From Nocardia asteroides (GTDB lineage Bacteria; Actinomycetota; Actinomycetes; Mycobacteriales; Mycobacteriaceae), in NCBI RefSeq assembly GCF_021183625.1, contig NZ_CP089214.1, positions 124,001 through 188,000 on the forward strand: DNA of 64,000 bases. The letters run 5' to 3'. Below, piece by piece: positions 26,380-34,466 of the stretch. How positions within the stretch are numbered: position 1 is the stretch's first letter; each line of letters starts with the position of its first letter. The position numbers were made by a program, and so were the translations under genes. The notes beneath the pieces are model-generated. The model saw only the letters and a list, made by a program, of their open reading frames with translations, made no database searches and had not been told where the DNA came from.

Positions 26380-26707
26380 GTGCCCGGCGCCGGGCGGGCC
26401 GGGTGCGCCGCCGCGGGGCTGAAGGTCTACCGCGAGCACCGCGGCGACCGCCCCGTCACCGGGCTCGTCTACACCCATTCCCACGCCGACCACTTCGGCG
26501 GTGTCGGCGATCGCGATCCGGGTGAACGGGCCGTGCGCCGCCGTCGAGGTCGATCTCACGCTCGAACTCACCAAGCCGCAGCTGCTCGGCATCCTCGCGG
26601 GCAAGGGGCTCGACGGAGTCTCGCACTCCGGCGACCCAGCGGTCCTGCAGCGTCTCTTCGGGCTGCTCGACACCCCCGGCCCGGACTTCGCCATCGTCAC
26701 GCCCTGA
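26380..26707 (+). pseudogene. Remnant of an alkyl sulfatase (MBL-fold plus SCP2-like) gene
   Basis: From about 26410 one frame reads KVYREHRGDRPVTGLVYTHSHADHFGGV, the zinc-binding HxHxDH segment of SdsA1/BDS1-type alkyl sulfatases. At about 26500 the reading shifts frame and continues as the C-terminal SCP2-like end (AIRVNGPCAAVEVDLTLEL, then GLLDTPGPDFAIVTP). A full gene has over 600 codons; fewer than 110 remain, so more than a kilobase was lost from the middle. No functional enzyme is possible. Confidence 0.82.
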
Positions 26708-26788
26708 CACCGCCACTCGCTGCGGCAGCGGCGGAATTCTCGGCATTGCGATCCGGGTCACGTCTATGCGATCGTAGCTCCCAGCAAA

Positions 26789-26810
26789 TGTGATCCCGAT
26801 CGGTATCACA
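26789..26810. promoter_or_regulatory. Near-perfect 22-bp palindrome before the secreted lipase
   Basis: TGTGAT-N10-ATCACA with an inner CCGATCGG: 20 of 22 positions are symmetrical. It ends 16 bp before the lipase ATG, so a bound protein would overlap the promoter or early transcript and repress. It resembles a CRP half-site (TGTGA/TCACA), but the arms are six bases further apart than in CRP sites. Confidence 0.5.
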
Positions 26811-26826
26811 ATAGCCCGAGGAGTGA

Positions 26827-28239
26827 ATGATGCAGAGCCGAGGACGCCGTTGTCGTCGGATCGTCTCGATATGCGGGGCGCTGACGGTGGGAGTACTGAC
26901 CGCGACGGTAGCGCTCGCGCACGCCGAACCCCCCGCTCCCGCAGCCGCGCCGATCCCGGTGCAACCCGCCGCGGCCGTAGCCGTGCCACCGGAACTGGAC
27001 CCCGGCTTCTACCGCCCGCCCGCAGATCTCGTCGCCGCGGCGGCGCCGGGGCAGATTCTGGCGGCTCGGCAGATCAACGCCGCGAACTTCGGGTTGATCC
27101 CGCTCAATGTCGATGCGTGGCAGGTCTCCTTCCGCTCCAATGACAGTCGTGACGAAGCGATCCCGGCCGTGGCGACGGTCCTGAAACCGCGCGGTTCCAC
27201 CCCGGACAAGATGCTCTCGGTCCAGATCGCCGTGGATTCCCTCGCCGCCTACTGCTCGCCCTCCTACGCCGTGCAGCAGTGGTCCGCCGGTGCCGCGTTG
27301 GGCCAGATCGTGGCCCCGCTCGAGTTCATGCTCGCCCAGGGCGCACTGCAGCAGGGCTGGGCCGTGGTCATCCCCGACCACCAGGGGCCGAAGGAGGCAT
27401 ACGCCGCCGGGCCGCTGGCCGGGCGGATCACCCTCGACGGCATCCGCGCCGCCCGCGCCTTCGAACCCCTGCGGGTCGCGCCCGACGCCCGCATCGGCCT
27501 GTACGGCTACTCCGGCGGAGCCATCGCCACCGGCCACGCCGCCGAGCTGAAGCAGAGCTACGCGCCCGAGCTGAACATCGTCGCCGCCGCCGAGGGCGGG
27601 GTCCCGGCCGACCTCGGCCCCACGCTGCTCAACGGCAACAACGGCCTGTGGTCGGGCATGATCCTGTCCGCGGTCATCGGCCTGGCCCGCGAATACCCCG
27701 ACTTCGCCGCGCTGCTCGACCGCCGCCTCGACCCGCTCGGCAAGGCCCTGGCCACCGTGAAGGGCGGGCTGTGCGTGCAGTGGAACACCGCGCTGGCTCC
27801 CTTCCTCAACATCATCGGCTTCCTGCACGCCGATGGCGATCCCTTCGACGATCCCGCGGTGCGCAAGGTGCTCGAGCAGACCCGGATGGGCAAGGCCGTG
27901 CCGGACCTGCCGATGTACATCTGGCAGGGCAACCCCGACGAGCTGATCCCCGTCGGGCCGGTCGACACCCTCGTCGAGGGCTACTGCCAGGATCCCGCCG
28001 CCAGCGTGGAATACAAGCGCGAGCACTTCGCCGAGCACATCGCCACCGAGATCTCCGGCGTCGGCCCCGCCATGCTCTGGCTGCGCGACCGGCTCAACGG
28101 CGTTCCGGCCCGGCAGGGCTGCACCACCACCGACGTCGGCTGGCTCGCCCTCGACCCCGAAGGCACGCGGGTGCTGGCCGAGAACTTCGGCGAGACCTTC
28201 GCCTCCTTCTTCGGCAAGCCGATCGGCACGGACAGGTGA
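26827..28239 (+). CDS. Secreted lipase, LIP family (PF03583 type)
   Basis: A 470-residue exported lipase. A basic start (MMQSRGRRCRRIV) and hydrophobic core ending in ALAHAEP form a signal peptide. The catalytic Ser lies in GLYGYSGGAIATG (near residue 223); a likely acid is in WQGNPDELIPVG and a late His in REHFAEHI. Relatives hydrolyse triacylglycerols or wax esters outside the cell. The gene overlaps (GTGA) a decayed symporter gene, implying a former operon. It may be controlled by the palindrome at 26789. Confidence 0.88.
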   Translation: MMQSRGRRCRRIVSICGALTVGVLTATVALAHAEPPAPAAAPIPVQPAAAVAVPPELDPGFYRPPADLVAAAAPGQILAARQINAANFGLIPLNVDAWQVSFRSNDSRDEAIPAVATVLKPRGSTPDKMLSVQIAVDSLAAYCSPSYAVQQWSAGAALGQIVAPLEFMLAQGALQQGWAVVIPDHQGPKEAYAAGPLAGRITLDGIRAARAFEPLRVAPDARIGLYGYSGGAIATGHAAELKQSYAPELNIVAAAEGGVPADLGPTLLNGNNGLWSGMILSAVIGLAREYPDFAALLDRRLDPLGKALATVKGGLCVQWNTALAPFLNIIGFLHADGDPFDDPAVRKVLEQTRMGKAVPDLPMYIWQGNPDELIPVGPVDTLVEGYCQDPAASVEYKREHFAEHIATEISGVGPAMLWLRDRLNGVPARQGCTTTDVGWLALDPEGTRVLAENFGETFASFFGKPIGTDR

Positions 28240-28590
28240 ACAATTCGCCTCTGATCACGGTCGGGTTGCCGCTCGCCCTGGCGATCATCTGTTCGGCCTC
28301 GGGCTGATCCTGACCATCGCCGATTTCCGGCGGGTGACGGGGAACCCGAAGGCAGTCGTGGTCGTCCCGGTCGCGATCGGCATGCTGGTCCGCGGCCGCC
28401 GCGCGGAGTTCGCCGAGCGGGCCGACCGCCCGGTCCGCGTCTTCTCCATCGTGGTGCTGGTCCCGGTCTCGCTCGGCCAACGCGACAACGTGATCGACTA
28501 CGCCAGACAGGTCGGCCTGGTGACCGGGCTGTTCTGCCTGGCCGGCCTGACCCTGGGCTATGTCGGCGCGCGGCTGCTGCGGCTCGGTCG
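28236..28590 (+). pseudogene. Remnant of a bile acid:sodium symporter (BASS) family gene
   Basis: Starts with a GTG overlapping the lipase stop and reads NNSPLITVGLPLALAII, then shifts frame to FGLGLILTIADFRRVTGNPKAVVV, then jumps to VPVAIGMLVRGRRAEFAERADRP, VRVFSIVVL and GLVTGLFCLAGLTLGYVGARLLRL. These are the first, middle and last segments of a BASS transporter in order, but the intervening helices are absent, so at least two internal deletions and a frameshift occurred. Only about 115 of 300 codons remain. Confidence 0.75.
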
Positions 28591-28714
28591 GCCGCCGACA
28601 CCGAGCTGCGGGGCGCCCGCTATGTCGCGGCCACGACCGGCGTGCTGAACATCGGCGCCAACGACGACGCGACCGCGGCAGCAGAAGCTGTCAACGATCT
28701 TCCCCCGGAAAGCA

Positions 28715-28742
28715 CGAAACCCGCGCCAAGGCGCGGGTTTCG
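28715..28742 (-). terminator. Rho-independent-type terminator of cspA (minus copy)
   Basis: CGAAACCCGCGCC and its exact complement, with AA between, form a 13-bp stem 15 bp after the cspA stop. The same hairpin follows the other cspA copy at 54044. It lacks a long U run but is followed on the minus strand by GTGCTTTCC. Confidence 0.75.
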
Positions 28743-28756
28743 GGTTCTAACTGGTC

Positions 28757-28960
28757 TCAGATGGCGCGGACGCTCTGAGCCTGCGGGCCCTTCTGGCCCT
28801 GCTCGATCTCGAACTCGACACGCTGCCCCTCGTCCAGGGACTTGAACCCGGAGCCGGAAATCGCGGAGTAGTGGACGAACACGTCAGGGCCGCCACCGTC
28901 TTGCGCGATGAAACCGAAGCCCTTTTCGCCGTTGAACCACTTCACACTGCCTTGCGTCAT
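28757..28960 (-). CDS. Cold-shock protein, CspA family (minus copy)
   Basis: A 67-residue single cold-shock domain that binds single-stranded nucleic acid and keeps RNA unfolded. RNP1 (GEKGFGFIA) and RNP2 (VFVHYSAI) are intact. It differs from the copy at 53827 at only five residues, all in the last 18. The leader immediately upstream, ACAGAAAGCAACACAAAGTA, is shared exactly with that copy and has no evident Shine-Dalgarno sequence. The hairpin terminator is also shared. Adjacent decayed genes suggest this locus was rearranged. Confidence 0.95.
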   Translation of the reverse strand: MTQGSVKWFNGEKGFGFIAQDGGGPDVFVHYSAISGSGFKSLDEGQRVEFEIEQGQKGPQAQSVRAI

Positions 28961-29268
28961 TTACTTTGTGTTGCTTTCTGTTGAGAGCCGGGAGATCGCT
29001 GCGACAACCCTGTGCTCGGTGAACAGCCTGCCATAACTACTCCCCTCGCGCACCCTCGGATGGCGAAACGTGATGATCGCAACGGGATCGCAACCGACCG
29101 GTCCACGGGTGAATCGGGGTCGACGGCGGCCGGAGGTCTGCTCGGGGCGGGGAATCCGACCGCCAGCACAGCGGGGGACACCGCTGTGCGCCGGCAGCCG
29201 TCCTCGGCGGGCGGCGCTCCGAATGTTGTGGGACCTCGGATCGATCCCGCCCGACCGAAGGAGTGACG
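28961..29268. other. Divergent control region between cspA and the AurF-type gene
   Basis: About 300 bp without a gene. The left end is the cspA leader (minus strand). At 29166-29189 a perfect 9-bp stem, GCACAGCGG and CCGCTGTGC around GGGACA, lies 80 bp before the diiron-oxygenase start and may be an operator or transcript hairpin. GAAGGAG at 29257 is the ribosome site for 29269. No convincing -35/-10 pair was found on either strand. Confidence 0.5.
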
Positions 29269-30156
29269 ATGACGTCTGCGGACAGCGATGCCCTGTTCGA
29301 AGATCTGCTGTCCTCGGCAGCGCGGTTGTCCTTCGACGCCCGCGACCCGGCGATCTTCGCCGACGCCAAGCACGACGACCGCTCGCACGGCATGTCGCCG
29401 CGCTGGTCGCCGCTGTACGACACGGCGGCCTGGCGGGCGCTCCCTCCGGCCCAGCAGGTGCTGCTGACCAGGGCGGAGGTGGCCCAGTACCTCGGGATCG
29501 CGATCTGGCTGGAGCTGCTGCTGCAATCGGCGCTGCTGCGCAGGCACGTCGATGCCGACCCGGCGCGCCCGGACACCCGCTTCCTGCTGCACGAGTGCGC
29601 CGACGAGAACATGCACTCGCTGATGTTCGTGAACGCGGTGGCCGGGATCGGGGCGCGCTTCCACCGCAGGGACTTCTCCTTCACCGTCTTCGGCTGGCTG
29701 TTCCGCTACGTCGCCTGGCGCGAGGCGGTCTACGGCCTGGTGCTGGCGGGTGAGGAGATCTTCGACGTCATGCAGCGGGACTGGATGGCCGATCCCGAGG
29801 TGGCCGCCGCGGTGCGCCAGACCTCCTACATCCACGTGGTGGAGGAGTCCAGGCACATGCAGTTCGCGCGGCGCAATATCCGCGACCAGCTGGCCGGGCG
29901 CTCGCGGCTGCGCCGCCGGGTCTGCGCGCTGATCATCGCGATCGGCACCCACGTGATCGGCAAGAGCCTGATCAACCGGCGGGTCTACGAGGACCTCGGG
30001 CTGGACTGGGGGTCCGTCCGGCGCGCCATCGACGGCAACGAGCACCACCGGATGATGTTCCGCCGCGCGGCCGAGCCGCTGATGGATTTCCTGAGCCGCG
30101 AAGGTCTGCTCGACCGCGGCTCCCGCTGGATCTACCGGAAGTCGAACCTGCTGTGA
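29269..30156 (+). CDS. AurF-type diiron oxygenase
   Basis: A 295-residue helical protein of the p-aminobenzoate N-oxygenase (AurF) family, which oxidises aryl amines or other small substrates with a non-heme diiron centre. Iron-binding ExxH motifs are seen in HECADENMHSL (near residue 112) and VEESRHMQFARRN (near 192), with further Glu ligands such as AGEEIFD. It is 10 bp upstream of a ferredoxin/reductase fusion that can supply electrons. The natural substrate is unknown. ATG 29269 follows GAAGGAG. Confidence 0.87.
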   Translation: MTSADSDALFEDLLSSAARLSFDARDPAIFADAKHDDRSHGMSPRWSPLYDTAAWRALPPAQQVLLTRAEVAQYLGIAIWLELLLQSALLRRHVDADPARPDTRFLLHECADENMHSLMFVNAVAGIGARFHRRDFSFTVFGWLFRYVAWREAVYGLVLAGEEIFDVMQRDWMADPEVAAAVRQTSYIHVVEESRHMQFARRNIRDQLAGRSRLRRRVCALIIAIGTHVIGKSLINRRVYEDLGLDWGSVRRAIDGNEHHRMMFRRAAEPLMDFLSREGLLDRGSRWIYRKSNLL

Positions 30157-30166
30157 GGGACAAGGC

Positions 30167-31558
30167 GTGACCCATGTGATCCTCGGCCACTGCTGCAAGG
30201 ACGCTTCGTGCGTCAAGGTGTGCCCGCAGAACTGTATCCACCCCGCGCCGGGCGAGCCCGGCTTCGGGACGGCCGCGACCCTGCACATCGACCCGCGCAC
30301 CTGCATCGACTGCACGGCCTGCGTCGAGGCCTGCCCGGCCTCGGCGATCAAGTCCGAGTTCGACCTGACCAGCACCGAGCTGCCGTTCGCGCGGATCAAC
30401 GAGGAGTTCTTCCGGGGCCGGGCGCGCGCGCCCCGGGTGCCCGCCCCGCGCGACACCGGGCACCGGGCGCTCGCCGCGCCGCTGCGCATCGCGGTGGTCG
30501 GGGCGGGGCCGGCCGCGCTCTACACCGTGCGCGAGATCCTGCAGCGCTCCGGTTCGGCGCGGATCACGGTGTTCGAGAAGCACGAGGAGATCGGCGGGCT
30601 GCTGCGCCGCGGCGTGTCGCACGCCGACAGCCGGGTGCGCGACATGATCGCGCTGTTCGGCAAGCCGTTCGGCGACGACCGGGTGACCGTGCTGCTCGGC
30701 ACCGAGATCGGCGTGGATATCGCGGTGGACGAGCTGCGCCGGGAGTTCGACGCCGTCGTGCTCGCCTGTGGCGCGACCCGCCCGCGCACGCTCGGCCACG
30801 ACAACCACCGCCGCATCCCCGGCTTCCACCACGCCATCGACATCATCGCCGCCGACAATGCCGGGCTGCCCGCCCCTGCAGGGGCCGGTGACCTCGGGCC
30901 GGTCTGCCTGGTGGTTGGGGGCGGGAATGTCGCGATGGACCTGGTCCGGCACATCGTCACCCGCGACGAGGTGAACCCGGGCGGCCGCCCGGTCGAGCAG
31001 ATCCTGGTGCTCTCCCGCACCGACCGGGTCGCCTTCACGCCGTCGGTCTTCCTCGAGCTGGCGCTGCTGCACAACGTGGATCTCGTCCGCGACGGCGCCG
31101 GGCTGGCGCCGCGCGCGGCTCCGAACCCGGTCGTCCGCGATATCAGCGAACTGCCCGTGATCGATATCGCCGAGCCGCCCGTGCGCGGCCGCACCCGGGT
31201 GGTCTTCTCCTTCGGCAGCGAGGCCACCGGGCTGGAGATCGCCGACGGGCGCAGCCTGCGGGTCTCGACCGGCGCCGGCCGCACCTTCGGCGCGAACTCG
31301 GTGGTCAGCGCGGCGGGGTTCCAGGTGACGCCGATCCGCGGGGTCCCGCTCAGCGAGCGGGGGACGGTCGCGCACCGGGCGGGGCGGGTGGTCGATCCCG
31401 TGAGCGGTGCGGTGGTCGACCGGCTCTACGTCACCGGCTGGGCCAAACGCGGCCCGGTCGGCGGGGTGGGGGACAACCGGGTGTGCGCGGCGGAGACGGT
31501 GGCCGCGCTGGCCGACGACCTGGCGGAGGTGCGCTCGGGCGAGCTCGCCCGGGTGTGA
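30167..31558 (+). CDS. Ferredoxin-fused NADPH:ferredoxin reductase (FprB-like)
   Basis: A 463-residue electron-transfer flavoprotein. Residues 1-60 are a bacterial 7Fe/8Fe ferredoxin (HCCKDASCVKVCP and CIDCTACVEACP). From about residue 105 an FAD fold begins (IAVVGAGPAALYTVREIL) and near residue 245 an NADP site (LVVGGGNVAMDLV), with the closing GWAKRGPVGGVGDN block of adrenodoxin-reductase-like enzymes. It probably passes NADPH electrons to the adjacent diiron oxygenase. GTG start. Converges with the glycosyltransferase operon with no gap. Confidence 0.92.
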   Translation: MTHVILGHCCKDASCVKVCPQNCIHPAPGEPGFGTAATLHIDPRTCIDCTACVEACPASAIKSEFDLTSTELPFARINEEFFRGRARAPRVPAPRDTGHRALAAPLRIAVVGAGPAALYTVREILQRSGSARITVFEKHEEIGGLLRRGVSHADSRVRDMIALFGKPFGDDRVTVLLGTEIGVDIAVDELRREFDAVVLACGATRPRTLGHDNHRRIPGFHHAIDIIAADNAGLPAPAGAGDLGPVCLVVGGGNVAMDLVRHIVTRDEVNPGGRPVEQILVLSRTDRVAFTPSVFLELALLHNVDLVRDGAGLAPRAAPNPVVRDISELPVIDIAEPPVRGRTRVVFSFGSEATGLEIADGRSLRVSTGAGRTFGANSVVSAAGFQVTPIRGVPLSERGTVAHRAGRVVDPVSGAVVDRLYVTGWAKRGPVGGVGDNRVCAAETVAALADDLAEVRSGELARV

Positions 31559-32395
31559 TCAGTTCGTACCCGCGAGCTCGAGGCGCACGCGGGTCCAGGT
31601 GTCGCGGGCGGGGTCGTACTCGGCCAGCCCGGCGTCGGCGAAGGCCTGGAGCCAGCCGGTCATGGGCCAGCGGCCCCAGCGGCGGTGGAAGCGGGTGGCG
31701 TTGGCGAGGATGTCGGCGAGGTGCTCGATCGGCGGGTCGGAGACCGGGTGGTGCTGGTGGTAGGCGTCCGCGCCGCCCGCCCAGTGCAGCGGGACCCCGG
31801 TCGCGGCGGCCTTGGCGCCGAAGTCGGTGTCCTCGCCGCCGTAGCCGCGGTAGCCGGGGTGGAAGCCGCCGATGGCACGCCAGGTGCCGGCGGTGACGGC
31901 GAAGGACAGGGACCAGAAGAGGTCGTGGTCGCCGCCGCGCAGGACCGCGCCGGGGCCGGGGTCGGGGCGGACCGGGTGCGGGGCGCGCTTGGCGGCGAGC
32001 CGCTCGAGGTCGTAGCCCTCCGGCGGGGCCGGGGGCAGGTAGGTGACCGGCCCGCACCACAGCGCCCGCTCGCCCGAGGCGGCCAGTTCGCGGTAGCGGG
32101 CGAGCAGCTCCGGGCCGGGAACGCAGTCGACATCGAGGAAGACGAGCAGCTCGGCGCCTGCTGCCAGCGCGGCCTTGGCGCCGAGATTGCGGGCGGCGGC
32201 GAGGGGAAGCGGAGTGGCGCAGTCGAATTCGACCACGTGCGCCGGGTGGTCGGTGAGTGCGGTGGTGACGGCGGGATCGCCGAGCGCCACCACGACGTGG
32301 ATCTCGGGGCGCAGGGTGCCGAGTTCGATGCCGCGCAGCTGATTGCGCAGGTGCGGCAGCCGTCCGCCGCACAGGGTGATGACCGCGGTCCTCAC
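31559..32395 (-). CDS. Family 2 glycosyltransferase (galactosyltransferase C-domain type)
   Basis: A 278-residue GT-A fold enzyme. After AVITLCGGRLPHLRNQLRGI, the metal-binding DxD appears as FLDVDCVPG (near residue 100), and the later WRAIGGFHPGYRGYGGEDTDFG block is the galactosyltransferase C-terminal signature with the catalytic ED pair. Last gene of a four-gene operon, coupled by GTGA to the preceding gene. Donor and acceptor are unknown; its partners suggest building of a surface glycan or glycolipid. Confidence 0.88.
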   Translation of the reverse strand: MRTAVITLCGGRLPHLRNQLRGIELGTLRPEIHVVVALGDPAVTTALTDHPAHVVEFDCATPLPLAAARNLGAKAALAAGAELLVFLDVDCVPGPELLARYRELAASGERALWCGPVTYLPPAPPEGYDLERLAAKRAPHPVRPDPGPGAVLRGGDHDLFWSLSFAVTAGTWRAIGGFHPGYRGYGGEDTDFGAKAAATGVPLHWAGGADAYHQHHPVSDPPIEHLADILANATRFHRRWGRWPMTGWLQAFADAGLAEYDPARDTWTRVRLELAGTN

Positions 32396-33378
32396 GAGGC
32401 CCGCCGTTCGCGTCGGCCGGTGAGCTCCGCGATCGCGGTGGCGGCCCTGGCGGCTGCGCCGGTCGTGCGCCACGCGGTCCAGCGGCCGGGATCGAGCTCC
32501 GCCGCGCGATCGAGCAGGTCGGGCCAGTGCTCGGGGGCGGGCCAGTGCTCGGCGATCACCGCGAGCCCGGCGGCGTCCAGCGCGGCGGCGGTGGCGTGCT
32601 GCTCGCCGAACGGGCGCGCGGCGGGGACCAGTACCGCCCGCGCCCCGGCGGCGGCGATGTCGGCGACCGCGCCCTGCCCGCAGTGCGCGACCACGACCCC
32701 GGCCCCGCACAGCAGCGGCCACGGATCGTCCACCCAGGAGCCGGGGCCGAGGTGGCGCCAGCGCCGATCCCCGTGCCGCACGGCCAGCTCCGACACGGTC
32801 TCGGCGGCGAAGTCCGCGCCGCCGGTTCCGGCCAGGACGAGGACATCGGGTGCCCGCGGATCGGGTACGCGCGGCCGCCCGGCGAAACGGCTGATGCCGC
32901 CGACGAAGCGGACGTCGTGGGCGCGCAGGTAGGGCGGGTCGTTCAGTTCGCGCGGCCAGGCCGCGATGACCCGGTCGGCGATGCGGTGCACCAGCCGGTG
33001 CGGGTCGTCCACGCGCTCGCCCGGGAGCACCATGGTCGCCACCGGGACCCCGTGCAGCCGCGCCAGCAGCGCGACCTCCACCGAGACGTCGACGACCATC
33101 GCCGACGGCCGCGCCGCCGCGATCCACGCCGCGATCGCCGCCATCCGGTCGGCGAGCCCCCGGTCACCGCGCGGCACCCAGTGCAGCGCACCCCCGGCGT
33201 CGGTGCCTGCCGGGTCGGTGCCGCTGTCGTCGCGCGGCAGGAGCACGGTGTCGGCGAAGCCGGTGCCCGGGTCGGGCAGGGAGGTCAGCAGGGTCACCGG
33301 CTCGCCGAGTTCGGCGGCGATGGCGCGGGCCCGGTGCAGGTGACCGGAGCCGTGGTGGTGCACGTAATAGCCGATCAC
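32392..33378 (-). CDS. Glycosyltransferase, GT-B (MurG/MGT-like)
   Basis: A 328-residue GT-B fold protein starting IGYYVHHHGSGHLHRARAIA, the N-terminal acceptor-side pattern of MurG-type enzymes. VVVAHCGQGAVADIAAAGARAVLVP is the C-terminal nucleotide-sugar binding block. GTG start, with GTGA overlaps at both ends. The donor cannot be read from sequence. Confidence 0.85.
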   Translation of the reverse strand: MIGYYVHHHGSGHLHRARAIAAELGEPVTLLTSLPDPGTGFADTVLLPRDDSGTDPAGTDAGGALHWVPRGDRGLADRMAAIAAWIAAARPSAMVVDVSVEVALLARLHGVPVATMVLPGERVDDPHRLVHRIADRVIAAWPRELNDPPYLRAHDVRFVGGISRFAGRPRVPDPRAPDVLVLAGTGGADFAAETVSELAVRHGDRRWRHLGPGSWVDDPWPLLCGAGVVVAHCGQGAVADIAAAGARAVLVPAARPFGEQHATAAALDAAGLAVIAEHWPAPEHWPDLLDRAAELDPGRWTAWRTTGAAARAATAIAELTGRRERRAS

Positions 33379-34466
33379 GCCGCCACCCCTTCGTGGCGGC
33401 CGATCAACCGCTCGTAGCTGCGCAGGTATGCCTCGATCATCCCGGATTGGGCGCAGTGCGTCTCGGCGCGCCGCCTGGCACCCGCACGCGGCAGTGCGGC
33501 CGCTCGGTCGGCGGCGGCCGCCATGGCAGCGGTGTCACCGGGCGCGACCAGGACGCCGGAGCCGGAATCGAGGATCTCCGGAATCCCGCCGCGCGCGAAG
33601 GCGACCACCGGTGTTCCACAGGCCAGCGCCTCGGCCACCACCAGCCCGTACGGCTCGTCCCAGCAGGGGGTGACCAGCGCGGCCGCGCTCGAGCCGACCA
33701 GCTCGGCCAGCTCGGCCTGGTGCAGATGCCCGTGGTAGACGACCTCCGGCCCCAGCCGCGGCGCGACCGCCCGCGCGAAGTAGTCGCCGTCGCTGACCGG
33801 CCCGGCCAGGTGCAGCCTGCGCCCGGCCGCCGCGGCCGCTTCGATCGCCAGGTGCGTGCCCTTCTCCGGGGTGATCCGCCCGGTCCACACCAGGTCGGCG
33901 CCGCCGGGCCCGACCGGCCAGCGCCCCGCGTCGATCCCGTTGCCGATCACCGGGATCTCCCCGAGCAGCGGCCGCCATGACCGCGCGGTGTGCGCGCTCA
34001 CCGCGGCGAACGCCGACCCGCCCGCCCCGGCGACCCCGACCGCGGACTCCAGCCACGGCGTCGGCGGGGTGTGCAGGGTGGTCAGCATCGGCACCGGCAC
34101 GCCCGCGGCCATCGCCACCGGCAGGTAGTGCAGGCTGTGGTTGTGCACCACGTCGAAATCTGTTGCGCCCGTGCGCTGCAGCCGCAGCATGAGGCCGAGG
34201 TAGGCGTGGTGGTCGACCAGGAACTCCATCGGCGCGGACGAGGGGTCGGCGGCGGCGAGCGGGCTCGGGGTGAAGGCCGGTTCGGTGACCGTCGCCGCCT
34301 CCAGGGCCGGGTCGCTGCCCGCGGCGGCGAAGAGCGTCACCGCGTGGCCGCGGATGCGCAGCGCGCGGGCCAGGTGCCACACGTGCGCCTCCAGCCCGCC
34401 CGCGAAGGGCTGGACGATCGGGTGCCTGCTGGAGGCGATGAGCGCGACCCGCAGCCCTGCGCTCAC
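33375..34466 (-). CDS. Family 4 glycosyltransferase
   Basis: A 363-residue GT-B enzyme. N-terminal VALIASSRHPIVQPFAGGLEAHVWHLARAL and the C-terminal ExFGxxxxE-type block (WDEPYGLVVAEALACGTPVVAFARGGIPE) identify GT4. VWTGRITPEKGTHLAIEAA is the phosphate-binding segment. GTG start overlapping the upstream stop. It is part of the operon driven by the SigF-type promoter at 35634. Confidence 0.92.
   Translation of the reverse strand: MSAGLRVALIASSRHPIVQPFAGGLEAHVWHLARALRIRGHAVTLFAAAGSDPALEAATVTEPAFTPSPLAAADPSSAPMEFLVDHHAYLGLMLRLQRTGATDFDVVHNHSLHYLPVAMAAGVPVPMLTTLHTPPTPWLESAVGVAGAGGSAFAAVSAHTARSWRPLLGEIPVIGNGIDAGRWPVGPGGADLVWTGRITPEKGTHLAIEAAAAAGRRLHLAGPVSDGDYFARAVAPRLGPEVVYHGHLHQAELAELVGSSAAALVTPCWDEPYGLVVAEALACGTPVVAFARGGIPEILDSGSGVLVAPGDTAAMAAAADRAAALPRAGARRRAETHCAQSGMIEAYLRSYERLIGRHEGVAA

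Noticed and set aside
26789..26810. CRP/GlxR binding site
   Set aside because: Arms TGTGA and TCACA are 12 bp apart instead of 6, so a CRP-type dimer would not fit.
28640..28733. Short readable segment (ARYVAATTGVLNIGAND) after the symporter remnant
   Set aside because: It may be part of another lost gene, but no family is recognised and there is no start; not annotated.
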